A stretch of 64,000 bases of DNA from Micromonospora lutea (GCF_016863535.1 NZ_BOPB01000009.1:434001-498000); one strand, 5' to 3'. Positions 1-9,457 are shown, counted from the stretch's first letter. Notes: generated by a model not told the origin, from the sequence alone. Translations and numbers: made by a program.

Positions 1-2
1 AC

Positions 3-1199
3 TGGCGACACGACCGCAGCCCGGTGTACGCCAGCACCCATCTGATCTCGTCGCGGCCGTTCACCCAGTTTCCCGACTTTCCGATGCCCGACGACTGGCC
101 GGACTATCCGCACCACAGCCAGCTGCTGTCGTACTTCGAGCGCTACGCCGACCACTTCGACCTGCGGCGGCACATCTGGTTCGGCACCGAGGTGGTGCGG
201 GTGGAGCCGGTCGCCGACGACCGGTGGGACGTCACCACCCGCAGCACCGGCGGCTACGGACCCGAGCGCACCTCCCGGTACGCCGCCGTGGTGATCGCCA
301 ACGGGCACAACTGGTCGCCGAAGCTGCCCCGCTACGAAGGGCTGGAACAGTTCCGCGGCGAGGTCATGCACGCCTCGTCGTACAAGGACGCGGCACAACT
401 GCGGGGCAAGCGGGTACTGGTGGTGGGCGCCGGCAACACCGGCTGCGACATCGCCGTGGAGGCCGCCCAGCAGGCGTCGCGTTGTTGGCACTCCACCCGC
501 CGTGGCTACTGGTACGCCCCGAAGTACGTCCTTGGTCGTCCCGCCGACCAGGTCAACGACCTGCTGCTGGCGTTGCGGGTACCGCTGCGTGTCCGCCAGT
601 GGCTCTATCACCGGACGTTGCGGCTGACCGTCGGCGACCTGACCCGCTTCGGTCTGCCGAAGCCGGACCACCGGGTGTACGAGACGCACCCGATCGCCAA
701 CAGCCTGCTCGTCTACCACGTGGGCCACGGCGCGATCGCCCCGGTACCGGACATCGAACGCTTCCACCCGCACTCGGTGGAGCTGACCGACGGTCGACAG
801 ATCGACCCGGAACTGATCGTCTTCGCCACCGGCTACCTGCCCCGCTTCGAGTTCCTCGACGGAAAGATCCTCGGCGACGACGAGGGGTTGGGCCGGCCCC
901 GACTGTGGCTCAACGCCCTCGTACCGGACCATCCCACTCTCGCGGTCACCGGGCTGCTCCAACCGGACTCCGGCATCTTCACCCTGGCCCACTGGCAGGC
1001 CGTGCTCGTCGCCCGGTCGCTGCGGTTGCGGGCCAGCCGTCCGGACCGGGCCGCAGCCTTCGCCGCCCGGGTGCGGGCCGGGGCCGGCGAGCGCTACTCG
1101 GGACAGGTGAAGGATTCGACCCGGCACTGGTTCGAGGTCGGGCACGCCGACTATCTGCGCGCGCTGGAGCGCGCCCTACGCGAGCTGGAGAGCAAGTGA
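3..1199 (+). CDS. Flavin-containing monooxygenase, 5' end cut off by the window edge
   Basis: The visible part is 398 residues in one open frame from the first bases; the N-terminal FAD-binding GxGxxG lies outside the window. The FMO fingerprint FxGxxxHxxxY is present as FRGEVMHASSY. It is followed by the second Rossmann motif VVGAGNTGCDIAVEAA for NADPH and by the FATGYLP motif typical of group B flavoprotein monooxygenases. Such enzymes oxygenate soft nucleophiles (N, S) or ketones; the substrate here cannot be told. The stop overlaps the start of the next gene by four bases (GTGA), so the two are probably translated together. Confidence 0.9.
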   Translation, partial: WRHDRSPVYASTHLISSRPFTQFPDFPMPDDWPDYPHHSQLLSYFERYADHFDLRRHIWFGTEVVRVEPVADDRWDVTTRSTGGYGPERTSRYAAVVIANGHNWSPKLPRYEGLEQFRGEVMHASSYKDAAQLRGKRVLVVGAGNTGCDIAVEAAQQASRCWHSTRRGYWYAPKYVLGRPADQVNDLLLALRVPLRVRQWLYHRTLRLTVGDLTRFGLPKPDHRVYETHPIANSLLVYHVGHGAIAPVPDIERFHPHSVELTDGRQIDPELIVFATGYLPRFEFLDGKILGDDEGLGRPRLWLNALVPDHPTLAVTGLLQPDSGIFTLAHWQAVLVARSLRLRASRPDRAAAFAARVRAGAGERYSGQVKDSTRHWFEVGHADYLRALERALRELESK

Positions 1200-2014
1200 C
1201 CGAGCGGGTGATGCGCAGCTGGGAGTGGGCGCGGCCGGTGCGCCCGGTCCGGCGTGAGGTGCTCAGCGCCGTTCCGGAGATGGAGGAGGGGCGGCCACCG
1301 CTGCTGTTCGTGCCGGGCTTCGGTCACGGTGCCTGGGCGTACGCCGAGAACTGGCTCGGCCATGTCGCCGCCCGCGGCTTCAGCGCCTACGCGGTGAGCC
1401 TGCGCGGGCACGGCGGCAGCGACCCGGCACCGGAGGCGACCCTGCGGGCGTACGCCCACGACGTGGTCCAGGTGGCGGCCAGCCTGCCGCGCCAGGCGGT
1501 GCTGGTGGGACACGGTGCCGGGGCCCTGGTGACCGAGTACGCCATGGCCCGCTATCCGGCCCGGGCAGCGGTGCTGGTGGCGCCGGTGCTCGGCGGTTGG
1601 GCCACGCTCGGCACCGCGTTGCGCCGCAACCCGCTCGGCACCCTGCCGGCCGTGTTCGGTGCCGGGCTGCGGCTGAACCGCAAGCAGCTGTTCAGCAGCG
1701 AGCTGCCCGACGCCGAGGCCCGGCGGCACACCGCGCGGCTGGGACGGGCGGCCCGGCGGGCCCAGTGGCAGCTGATGACCGGTGCCGATCCGGAGCCGGC
1801 GGTGGGAAACCCGCCCGTGCTGGTACTGGGTAGTCCCGACGACCGGGTGGTGCCGGCCTCGGCGCTGACCCGGGCGGCACGGCGGTACGGTGCGGCTCCG
1901 CTGCTCTTCCCCGGCATGGGGCACGATCTGATGCTCGACGCCCGGTGGCGGGAGCCGATCGACGCCATCCTCGACTGGCTGGTCAAGGACCCGGCCCGCG
2001 ACGACCGCGGCTGA
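1196..2014 (+). CDS. Alpha/beta-hydrolase fold protein lacking the nucleophile serine
   Basis: A 272-residue protein. The GTG start at 1196 overlaps the upstream stop as GTGA; in-frame GTG at 1208 and ATG at 1211 are alternatives. The fold is clear: an oxyanion-side segment LLFVPGFGHGAWAY, the core GHG motif after strand 4 (SLRGHGGSD), a nucleophile elbow at residues 105-109, an acid in SPDDRVVP and a late histidine in PGMGHDLMLD. The elbow reads G-H-G-A-G instead of G-H-S-x-G, so the usual catalytic serine (position 107) is glycine. It may be non-hydrolytic or use another mechanism. It is coupled to the monooxygenase, which suggests a shared pathway. Confidence 0.85.
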   Translation: MTERVMRSWEWARPVRPVRREVLSAVPEMEEGRPPLLFVPGFGHGAWAYAENWLGHVAARGFSAYAVSLRGHGGSDPAPEATLRAYAHDVVQVAASLPRQAVLVGHGAGALVTEYAMARYPARAAVLVAPVLGGWATLGTALRRNPLGTLPAVFGAGLRLNRKQLFSSELPDAEARRHTARLGRAARRAQWQLMTGADPEPAVGNPPVLVLGSPDDRVVPASALTRAARRYGAAPLLFPGMGHDLMLDARWREPIDAILDWLVKDPARDDRG

Positions 2015-2036
2015 CCGTCGCGGCACCGGCCTGGTG

Positions 2037-3488
2037 TCAGTCGCCGCCGAGGCGGGCCAGCATCGAACCGGTCTGATCCAAGGTGGACAGGTAGGAGCGG
2101 GCCCAGGCCCGGATGTCGTGTTCATGCAGGTGGGCGCGCATGGCCCGCATCCGCTCCCGCACGTCGGCGGGGTCGGCCCGCAACGCCGCGAGCAGGCCCT
2201 GCTTGAGCCCTTCCAGGTCGTGCGGGTTGACCAGGTGCGCCTGCGGCAACTCGGCGGCGGCCCCGGCGAACTCGCTGAGCAGCAGCGCTCCGGTGTCGTC
2301 GACCCGGGCGGCGACGTACTCCTTGGCGACCAGATTCATTCCGTCGCGTAGCGGGGTCACCGCCATCACGTCGGCGATCCGGTAGAGCGCGGCCAACTCG
2401 GCACGGTCGAACGGTTGGGTGAGGTAGTGGATCGCCGGCTCACCTACCCGGCCGAACTCGCCGTTGATCCGCCCGACCTCCCGCTCGACCCGGTCCCGGA
2501 GGATCTGGTACTGGCTGACCCGCTCCCGGCTGGGCACTGCCACCTGCACCAGCACCGTGTCACGGACCTTGACGTGCCCGCCGGCGAGCAACTCGCTGTA
2601 GGCCTTGAGCCGCTGCTCGATGCCCTTGGTGTAGTCCATCCGGTCGACGCTGAGGATCACCTGATCCGGGCTGCCCAGGTCCTGGCGCAGTCGGCGAGCC
2701 CGGTCGGCCACGTCCGGGCGGTCGGCCAGCGCGGCCATCTCGACCGTGTCGATCGAGACCGGGAACGCGCCGATGCGCACCACCCGGTCCTCGATCCCGA
2801 TCCGTCGGTCGGTGGCCGGCAGCCCCAGCACCTTCGTCACCAGCTGCGCGAAGTTGTGTGCCGCCTGGGCGCGTTGGAAGCCGACCAGGTCGGCGCCGAG
2901 CATCCCGCGCAGCAACTCGGCCCGGCGGGGCAACTGCATGAACAGCTCCGGCGGCGGGAACGGCACGTGCAGGAAGAAACCGATGCGCAGGTCGGGCCGG
3001 AGAGTGCGGAGCAGCCCCGGCACCAGTTGCAGGTGGTAGTCCTGCACCCAGACCACCGCGCCGGCCTCGGCGACCTGCGCGGTGGCCTCGGCGAACCGCT
3101 GGTTGACCCGTAGGTACGCGTCCCACCAGCGCCGGTGGTGCTGCGGTTGCTCGACCGCGTCGTGGTAGATCGGCCAGAGGGTCGCGTTGGCGAAACCCTC
3201 GTAGTGGTCCCGCAGGTCTTCGCCGCTGAGCGCGACGGAGTGCATCCGCACTCCGTCGATGTCGGGCAGGACGGGCGCCGGACCGGTGCCGCCGGCCCAG
3301 CCGACCCAGGTTGCGGGGGTGTGGCGCAGCAGGGGGTGCAGCGCGCTGACCAGCCCGCCGGGGTTGCGGCGCCACTCGCAGGCACCGTCGGGAGCCACGC
3401 TGTCGTCGATGGGTAGGCGGTTGGCCACCACCACCAGGGAACTCTGTCGCATCTCGGGCATTCCGATCAGCAGGGGAGTGACCGCCAC
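2037..3488 (-). CDS. otsA: Alpha,alpha-trehalose-phosphate synthase (UDP-forming)
   Basis: GT20 glycosyltransferase that joins UDP-glucose and glucose-6-phosphate into trehalose-6-phosphate, a cytoplasmic step of osmoprotectant and storage sugar synthesis. Recognisable segments are VVVANRLPIDD near the N-terminus, WVQDYHLQLVPGLLR, HVPFPPPELF, DRMDYTKGI (donor binding) and LRDGMNLVAKEYV. The length (up to 483 aa) is normal for OtsA. The outer GTG (3488) has no Shine-Dalgarno; ATG codons at 3461 and 3452 begin closer to the conserved sequence, so the true start may be one of those. No otsB phosphatase gene is adjacent. Confidence 0.95.
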   Translation of the reverse strand: MAVTPLLIGMPEMRQSSLVVVANRLPIDDSVAPDGACEWRRNPGGLVSALHPLLRHTPATWVGWAGGTGPAPVLPDIDGVRMHSVALSGEDLRDHYEGFANATLWPIYHDAVEQPQHHRRWWDAYLRVNQRFAEATAQVAEAGAVVWVQDYHLQLVPGLLRTLRPDLRIGFFLHVPFPPPELFMQLPRRAELLRGMLGADLVGFQRAQAAHNFAQLVTKVLGLPATDRRIGIEDRVVRIGAFPVSIDTVEMAALADRPDVADRARRLRQDLGSPDQVILSVDRMDYTKGIEQRLKAYSELLAGGHVKVRDTVLVQVAVPSRERVSQYQILRDRVEREVGRINGEFGRVGEPAIHYLTQPFDRAELAALYRIADVMAVTPLRDGMNLVAKEYVAARVDDTGALLLSEFAGAAAELPQAHLVNPHDLEGLKQGLLAALRADPADVRERMRAMRAHLHEHDIRAWARSYLSTLDQTGSMLARLGGD

Positions 3489-3541
3489 GAGGGAGGAACA
3501 ACCGGGCAGTCAGCAAGTGACGTGACGTACTGCGGTATTCC

Positions 3542-3552
3542 TACTGACAGTA
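3542..3552. promoter_or_regulatory. Palindrome upstream of otsA
   Basis: TACTGACAGTA is an odd-centred perfect palindrome, extended to 15 bases with one mismatch. It is followed by GTTAC-N6-GTTAC. It lies about 55 bases upstream of the otsA start in the 139-base gap, where the promoter should be. It looks like a dimeric repressor operator, but no regulator can be assigned. Confidence 0.3.
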
Positions 3553-3627
3553 AGTTACACCACTGTTACGCACGTTGGCACGGGCCGTCGCTGTCCCGGT
3601 ATCCGGGCGGTTACCCTGCGCGGTGAC

Positions 3628-4476
3628 TCAGACGACGGCACCGTCGTCAGGGTCGCGATCGTCGGCGTCGCCGGGACGTAGCCGCCACACCAGCGTGACG
3701 AACCCGGCGAGGATGCCGGTGAAGCCGAGTAGCGTCACGATGCCCTGGTCGGCGGGGAGCAGATCGGGAAAGAGGAACAGCACGAAGCCGAGCAGCACGG
3801 CGAGAACGCCGGCCATCGCGAACTTGGACACCCGGGGTAGCGGCGGGGGCGGCGGCGGTACGTAGCGCTCGTCGTCGTCCGGGTCGTCGGGCAGGTCCGT
3901 GCCGAAGGTGTCCAGGCCGTCCAGCAGCGACGGCCCCTCCCCGTCCCGAGGACCACGTCCCACCGAGACGCCGGAGATGTCGGCGGCGTACGGCAGCCGG
4001 CGTACGCCGGTGGCGGTCGGGCCGGGCTCCTCGGTGCCCGACCGGGTGGCGGTGGCCGTGCCGCCGCTCCGCCCGGTCTGGTCGTCCACGTCCTCCACGG
4101 CGGGCCACGGATGGTCGCCGGTCTCCGGCTCGGCGTGGAAGCCGGCGACGATCCGCTCCCACTCCGCGTCGATGTCCGGTTCCTCGCTGGCACGGGCACC
4201 GCTGGTCTCGTCGGCGAGTTGACTGAGGTAGTCCCGGGCGGTGCTCAGGTGCGAGCGATCCACGTAGAGCCGGTCCACCGGCCGCGCCGGCACGGTGGTG
4301 GTGCGGGTGACCGGGTTCAGGTCGGCCGACGGTTGCAGGTAGGCGGCGATCCCGCCGGCGGCCAGCACGTCGAGCAGGTGCTCACCGACGCGCGGGTCGA
4401 CATCGCCAGCGATGGCGTACTCGCTCGCGTCGAGACCGTTGTCCCGCCGTCCCCGGCGGGCCCCACCCGCTGACAC
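3628..4476 (-). CDS. Membrane protein with acidic/proline-rich cytoplasmic part, unknown function
   Basis: 282 residues from the GTG at 4476, chosen because AGGAGG sits eight bases upstream; the frame is open further but lacks support. The first 190 residues are soluble, with a conserved-looking segment (SEYAIAGDVDPRVGEHLLD, then VDRLYVDRSHLSTARDYL). A low-complexity acidic stretch and a seven-proline run follow. Two membrane segments near the C-terminus (FAMAGVLAVLLGFVLFLF and GIVTLLGFTGILAGFVTLVW) end in an acidic tail. It resembles actinobacterial DUF308-like membrane proteins. I cannot assign a function. Confidence 0.75.
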   Translation of the reverse strand: MSAGGARRGRRDNGLDASEYAIAGDVDPRVGEHLLDVLAAGGIAAYLQPSADLNPVTRTTTVPARPVDRLYVDRSHLSTARDYLSQLADETSGARASEEPDIDAEWERIVAGFHAEPETGDHPWPAVEDVDDQTGRSGGTATATRSGTEEPGPTATGVRRLPYAADISGVSVGRGPRDGEGPSLLDGLDTFGTDLPDDPDDDERYVPPPPPPLPRVSKFAMAGVLAVLLGFVLFLFPDLLPADQGIVTLLGFTGILAGFVTLVWRLRPGDADDRDPDDGAVV

Positions 4477-5007
4477 CGGACCATCCTCCTCATCGCGCCA
4501 CCGGCGCGCCCCGCAGCCCCTCGACGCGCCCCCGCACGCCCGTGCCTTGAATCGTGACACGTCGAGGGTGGGTTCGGGGAGTGCCTTGTGGCGCGGCGTA
4601 CGGGTGGGCCCGCTCCGGCTCGCTCGCGGACGCTGCCACCGTCGCACCGCTTGTCGGTCACGGCAACCCTCGGTAATGGCGACACGGCGTCACCGAGACC
4701 GCCCCAGCCCGTGGTCACCCACCAATCCTTTGCTCTGCTTCAACCAACGCAAGGGTCCCTGACCAGGTACGACGGCACCCGCGCACGTCAGGTTCCGAAC
4801 GACAATCGATACGGAAAGTCACCATTGCGTGCGTTGAAGCAGAGCAAAGCGTGGCGACCGAAGGGAGGGCGGTCGGCCGGCCGACACCCAACGTGACGGG
4901 TGTTTTCAGGCCGGACGTCCGTTGCTGCGGTTGGCGGCGGTTCGTAGGCTCGTGCCACGATCACCCGACCCGGCGCGGGTCCGCGGTGACCAACACCTGG
5001 GGAAGGG
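4477..5007. other. Divergent intergenic region containing a large inverted repeat
   Basis: 530 bases between two divergent genes. Apart from the inverted repeat at 4728-4849 I see no coding or RNA gene; small open frames here lack ribosome sites and sensible codon bias. Promoters for both neighbours should lie here. Confidence 0.5.
4728..4849. repeat. 122-base element with 25-base inverted arms (MITE-like)
   Basis: The arms CTTTGCTCTGCTTCAAC (4728-4744) and GTTGAAGCAGAGCAAAG (4833-4849) are a perfect 17-base inverted repeat. After a two-base mismatch they continue as ACGCAA / TTGCGT. The spacer is about 72 bases. The element lies between divergent genes, so a terminator role is unlikely; a non-autonomous mobile element or a structured RNA is possible. 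Confidence 0.65.
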
Positions 5008-5718
5008 ATGCCGGTGCTCTACTGGCTGCTGAAGTACGTGCTGCTCGGCCCGCTGCTGCGACTCATCTTCCGGCCGCAGGTGGAAGGTCTGCACCACGTG
5101 CCGGCTGCTGGTCCGGTCATCCTGGCCAGCAACCACCTCTCCTTCTCCGACTCGATCTTCACCCCGCTGATCGTGCCCCGAAAGGTCACCTTCGTGGCCA
5201 AGGCGGAGTATTTCACCGGCAAGGGGATCAAGGGCTGGCTGACCAAGGTGTTCTTCACCGGCACCGGCACCATCCCGGTGGACCGCTCCGGTGGCCGGGC
5301 CGCCCGCGCGGCACTGGACACCCAGCTGAAGGTGCTGCGGGCCGGCGGTATCGCCGGCATCTATCCGGAGGGCACCCGCTCACCCGACGGTCGGCTCTAC
5401 CGGGGCAAGACCGGGGTGGCCCGGCTGGCGCTGGAGAGCGGTGCGCCGGTGGTGCCGGTGGTGATGCTCAACCTGGACGAGATCCAGCCGCCCGGTCAGC
5501 TCATCCCGAAGCTGGCGCGGGTGCGGATCCGCTTCGGCCCGCCGGTGGATTTCTCCCGCTACGCCGGACTGGCCGGTGACCGGTTCGTCGAGCGCGCGGT
5601 CACCGACGAGATCATGTACGAGTTGATGGAGCTCTCCGGCCGCGAGTACGTCGACGTCTACGCCCAGAAACTCAAGACCCAGCCCACCGGGACACCCGCC
5701 ACGCCCGTCACGGCCTGA
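5008..5718 (+). CDS. 1-acyl-sn-glycerol-3-phosphate acyltransferase (PlsC family)
   Basis: 236 residues. It is a membrane-associated acyltransferase of phosphatidic acid synthesis, moving an acyl group to lysophosphatidate or a related acceptor. The catalytic HxxxxD motif is at residues 43-48 (NHLSFSD). The acceptor-phosphate motif EGTRS is at 121-125, preceded by GTGTIPVDRSGG. A hydrophobic N-terminus (YWLLKYVLLGPLLRLIF) would hold it at the membrane. ATG follows GGGGAAGGG. The neighbourhood resembles that of M. tuberculosis Rv2182c, a PlsC homologue. Other acceptors cannot be excluded. Confidence 0.92.
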   Translation: MPVLYWLLKYVLLGPLLRLIFRPQVEGLHHVPAAGPVILASNHLSFSDSIFTPLIVPRKVTFVAKAEYFTGKGIKGWLTKVFFTGTGTIPVDRSGGRAARAALDTQLKVLRAGGIAGIYPEGTRSPDGRLYRGKTGVARLALESGAPVVPVVMLNLDEIQPPGQLIPKLARVRIRFGPPVDFSRYAGLAGDRFVERAVTDEIMYELMELSGREYVDVYAQKLKTQPTGTPATPVTA

Positions 5719-5774
5719 GCGGACGCCCCCGCCACCGGTGTGCCGCGCGGTAGCGCCGCCGGGCCAGCGACGGT

Positions 5775-8700
5775 TCAGGAGGCGAGGGTCTGCGCGGGGT
5801 CGGCGGGCGGGTGGGCCAGAGCGAGCAGACCCGGTGCGCCGTTGCGGTGGGCGAAGGCGCGCAGCTCGGCCAGGGGCGCGCTGGCCGCCGCCGGGTCGCC
5901 GGCGCAGGCCAGTTCGCGTACCGCGAAGGTCAGTGCCAGCATCCGGTCGGTGACGTCGGGGATGCCGGCGTAGATCTCGGCGGCGGCCAGGTGCAGCTCG
6001 GCGGCGTGCCGGTGATTGTCGTCGGCCCCGGCCAGCGCGCCGGTGACGGTCCGCAGCGCCGCCTCCGACCACGGCGTACGGTGGCCGACCCGGCCGAGCA
6101 TGGCGCGTACCCGGGCTGCGGGCTTGCGCCCGGCGATACTGGCCGCCCAACCGGCTGCGGCGATCCACTCGCCGCTGGCCAACGCCGGCACCGCGGACCA
6201 CGACTCGGCCAGTTCGTCGACCAACGCGGCGGCCTCGTCGACGCGCCCCTGTACCGCTCGGCACAGCGCGCCCATCGCGAGCATCGTCCAGTGCAGCCGG
6301 TGGAAGCCACTGCGCCGGGCGACGTCCAACGCGGCGGCCACGTCGTCGCGGGGCGGTGTCCCGGCTGGCGACTGATCTGCGGGTGGGCCCGGTGGCACCG
6401 GCTGGCCACGCAGCACCAGCAGGCACGACCGCAGGCCGCGCACCTGCATGTCCCAGCTGCCGGTCGGGGTGTCCACGAACGCGTCGGCGGCGGCGATCAG
6501 CCGCCCGAAGTCCCCCTCGAACCAGGCCCGCATCGCCTCGCTGGAATAACTGGTGGTCAGGGTCTGCCCGCTCGCGGTACGCGCCGGCACAGCCGAGAGC
6601 AGGGCATCGGAGCGTACCCAGTCACCCTCCTCACAGACGGCGTAGGCGAGGTTCTGGGTGGCCCGGGGCAGCGCCAGCAACTGACCGGCCCGGCTGAACT
6701 CGACGATGGTGTACAACTCGTCGAGCCCGGCCCGGTCGCCAGCCTGGTAACGGGCGGTGGCCGCGGTGATCCGGGCGTTGGTGCGGATCTCGGTCAGCCC
6801 GAGCCGTTCGCCGATCTCGGCTGCCGTGTCGGCCGCCGCGACGGCCGGATCACGCTCGTAGTTGAGCATGTGCAGCCGACCCAACTCGGCGAAGGCGTCG
6901 GCCTTCTGGGCGCTGTCCGGTAGCGGCTCGAACAGCCGTACCGCCCGGTCCAGGCAGGCCAGCGCCGCCGGGCGGTCGGCCCGCAGCCACGCCGCCTGGC
7001 CGAGCAGCGTCCAGGCCCGCGCCGCACACGCCTCGTCGCCGTGGGCGAGCAGCCGCTCGGCAAGCGCCTGCACCTGCTCGGGCCCGCCGCCAGAGAGGAA
7101 GGCATTGCCGTCGCGGTGGAACGAGATCTCGGTACTGAGCAGCTCCAACTGGAGACGGCCCACCGGATCGGAGTCGTCGGCCAGGCCGAGCGCCCGGGCG
7201 GCGTGGCTGGCGGCGGCGTCCAACCCGTGCAGCGCGTACGCCCGGCGCGCCGCCCGGTGCAACGCGGCGCGTGCCGGCGCGCAGTACCGGCGGGTCTCCA
7301 TACCCAGCGAGCGGGCGATCTCGTGCGCCACCCAGCGGTGGTGGGCCAGCACCTCGGCCAGGTCGGTGTCCCGGCTCTGCGACAGCGTGTCCAGCCAGTC
7401 GGCGGTGCGTTCGTGCCGGGCCACCCGCTCGGTACGGGGTAGCCGCTGGTAGCAGACGTCACGGACCAGCACGTGCCGAAAGCGGTACTCCGGCTGCCCG
7501 GCCATCGTGGAGGCGCCCTGCTCGTGCACGAAGTCCCGCTGCTCCAGCCGGCGCAGGGCGCGCTCGACGGACTCGACCGGCTGCCCGACGGCGGCGGCCA
7601 CGGCGCCGGGCCAGAACTGCACCCCGACCACCGACGCGGCCAGCAGCACCGCCCGGTCCTTCGCGTCGAGCAGGTCGACCCGGTTGGCGATGACCGCGTG
7701 CACGCTCTCCGGCATCGGCAGGTCCAGGTGTTTCTCCAGCGACCAGCCGCGTCCGGACTGCCGCAGCGCGCCCTGCTCGATGAGCATCCGGACGTACTCG
7801 TGGGCGTAGAGCGGGTTGCCGCCGGCCACCTCGATCAGCGGGGTCAGCAGGTCGGCGGAGAACGCGGCCTGGCCGAACATGTGCGCGTACAACGCGGCGA
7901 TGCCGGTGTCCCGCAACGGCGGCAGGGCGATGGTGACCGAGCCGGTGATGGTCCCCGCCCAGCTCGGATCCCGGTCGACCAGTTCGGGGCGGGCGGTGCA
8001 CAGCAGCAGCAGCGGCACGTCCCGGGCCGCCGCGCCGAGCAGCTCCACGAAGCGCAGCATCGCGTCGTCGGCCCAGTGCAGATCCTCGAAGACCAGCACG
8101 GTGGGACGGCGGGCCGCGAGCGCCAGCAGGAACCGCCGCCACGCCGATTCCGCCTCCTCCGCCGGCAGCGGGGTGCCGGCCAGTCCGACCAGCGGACGCA
8201 GCGCGTCGGCCACCCGGTCCCGTCCGGCGACGCCGACCAGTTCGCTGACGGCGGCGGTGAGCCGCTGCGCGGCACTGGCGGCTGGGTCGGTGTCGAGGAT
8301 GCCGGCCTCGGCCTTGACGATGTCGGCCAGCGCGGCGAACGTGACGTTCTCGCCGAACGGTGGGCACCGGCCGATCCGCCAGGTCAGTGGCTCGTCCACC
8401 AGCCGGGCGGCATGTCGGTGCAGTTCGCGCACCAGCCGGCTCTTGCCGATGCCGGCCCGACCGAAGACGGTCACCACCTGGGGCCGGCGGTCGCGCAGGC
8501 TGCGGTGCAGGGCGTTGACCAGCATGCCCAGCTCGTGTTCCCGGTCGATCAGCGGCGTGGTGTCGGGCTCCCGGTCGGTGGGCTGCTGGTGTACCGCGGA
8601 CCGGGCCAGCCACACCTCGGTCGGCGCGGACCGTCCGCGCAGGGTGACCGGGGGTTGCTCGTCGTAGCGGATGGTGTCCCGGGTCAGCGCGTGCGTGGCG

Positions 8701-9392
8701 CCGTCGACCAGCACCCCGCCGGGTGGCGCCGCCGACTGCAACCGCGAGGCGGTGTTGACCACGTCACCGGCGACGATCGCCTGCCCGCCGTCGCGGGCGG
8801 CGGCCACGTCGACCAGCGCCTCCCCGGTCGCCACCCCGACCCGGAAGCGCAACCCGTCGGTGCCGGTGGGGGTGAACCGGGTCAGCACCCGCTGCAACTC
8901 CAGCCCGGCCCGCACACACCGCAACGCGTCGGTCTCGGTGGCCACCGGCGCACCGAACAGTGCCATCACCGCGTCGCCGATGTACTTCTCCACCACCCCG
9001 CCGTACTGGCCGACCACCCGGCGGGCGGCGGAGAAGAAACCGGTCTGCATGCCGCGGACCAGCTCCGGATCGGCCCGCTCGACGTACGGGGTGAAATCGA
9101 TCAGGTCGACGAAGAGCACACTGACCCGGCGACGATCCTCCTGGTTGAGGGTCCCCGCCACGTCCGTTCCGGGGCGGGGTGCGCCGCAGGAGGTGCAGAA
9201 GACCACGTCCCGCGCGAGCGGGCGCAGGCAGTGTGGGCAGACGGCACCAAGTTCCGCGCCGCAGCCACCGCAGAAGCGGTCGCCCTCGGCGGCGGTACGT
9301 CCACAGCGGTCACACTGCGCGGCGATGACACCCTCCACTGGCAGGCCCCCGACGCCCCGGGGCGCAGCATCGAGTATCACTGCCCGACGCAC
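5775..9392 (-). CDS. Class III nucleotide cyclase fused to zinc ribbons and an AAA/STAND-type ATPase
   Basis: A multidomain protein of up to 1205 residues. Two CxxC zinc ribbons (residues 27-71: CDRCGR, FCGGCG, CPHC, FCTSCG) lead into a class III cyclase domain (about 88-265). The metal aspartates D96 and D140 are present, as are the transition-state pair N213 and R217 (VVNTASR), so cyclase activity looks possible. Next is a P-loop ATPase with Walker A GRAGIGKSR (311-319) and Walker B TVLVFEDLHWADD (431-443). The long C-terminal half is helical and TPR-like. Such proteins are signalling ATPases that may make cAMP. The GTG at 9392 is the outer start; GTG at 9338 is a good alternative with GGGGG upstream. 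Confidence 0.85.
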   Translation of the reverse strand: MRRAVILDAAPRGVGGLPVEGVIAAQCDRCGRTAAEGDRFCGGCGAELGAVCPHCLRPLARDVVFCTSCGAPRPGTDVAGTLNQEDRRRVSVLFVDLIDFTPYVERADPELVRGMQTGFFSAARRVVGQYGGVVEKYIGDAVMALFGAPVATETDALRCVRAGLELQRVLTRFTPTGTDGLRFRVGVATGEALVDVAAARDGGQAIVAGDVVNTASRLQSAAPPGGVLVDGATHALTRDTIRYDEQPPVTLRGRSAPTEVWLARSAVHQQPTDREPDTTPLIDREHELGMLVNALHRSLRDRRPQVVTVFGRAGIGKSRLVRELHRHAARLVDEPLTWRIGRCPPFGENVTFAALADIVKAEAGILDTDPAASAAQRLTAAVSELVGVAGRDRVADALRPLVGLAGTPLPAEEAESAWRRFLLALAARRPTVLVFEDLHWADDAMLRFVELLGAAARDVPLLLLCTARPELVDRDPSWAGTITGSVTIALPPLRDTGIAALYAHMFGQAAFSADLLTPLIEVAGGNPLYAHEYVRMLIEQGALRQSGRGWSLEKHLDLPMPESVHAVIANRVDLLDAKDRAVLLAASVVGVQFWPGAVAAAVGQPVESVERALRRLEQRDFVHEQGASTMAGQPEYRFRHVLVRDVCYQRLPRTERVARHERTADWLDTLSQSRDTDLAEVLAHHRWVAHEIARSLGMETRRYCAPARAALHRAARRAYALHGLDAAASHAARALGLADDSDPVGRLQLELLSTEISFHRDGNAFLSGGGPEQVQALAERLLAHGDEACAARAWTLLGQAAWLRADRPAALACLDRAVRLFEPLPDSAQKADAFAELGRLHMLNYERDPAVAAADTAAEIGERLGLTEIRTNARITAATARYQAGDRAGLDELYTIVEFSRAGQLLALPRATQNLAYAVCEEGDWVRSDALLSAVPARTASGQTLTTSYSSEAMRAWFEGDFGRLIAAADAFVDTPTGSWDMQVRGLRSCLLVLRGQPVPPGPPADQSPAGTPPRDDVAAALDVARRSGFHRLHWTMLAMGALCRAVQGRVDEAAALVDELAESWSAVPALASGEWIAAAGWAASIAGRKPAARVRAMLGRVGHRTPWSEAALRTVTGALAGADDNHRHAAELHLAAAEIYAGIPDVTDRMLALTFAVRELACAGDPAAASAPLAELRAFAHRNGAPGLLALAHPPADPAQTLAS

Positions 9393-9457
9393 TGTCGGGT
9401 ACCGGGCTGTTGGCTTGTGGACACTCAGCCGGGCAGCTCACCACGTTTCGGAACGGC

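Noticed and set aside
224..2014. Long alternative frame over the monooxygenase gene
   Set aside because: Only the part from 1196 encodes a recognisable protein; the earlier part is Arg/Pro-rich frame-shadow of the monooxygenase.
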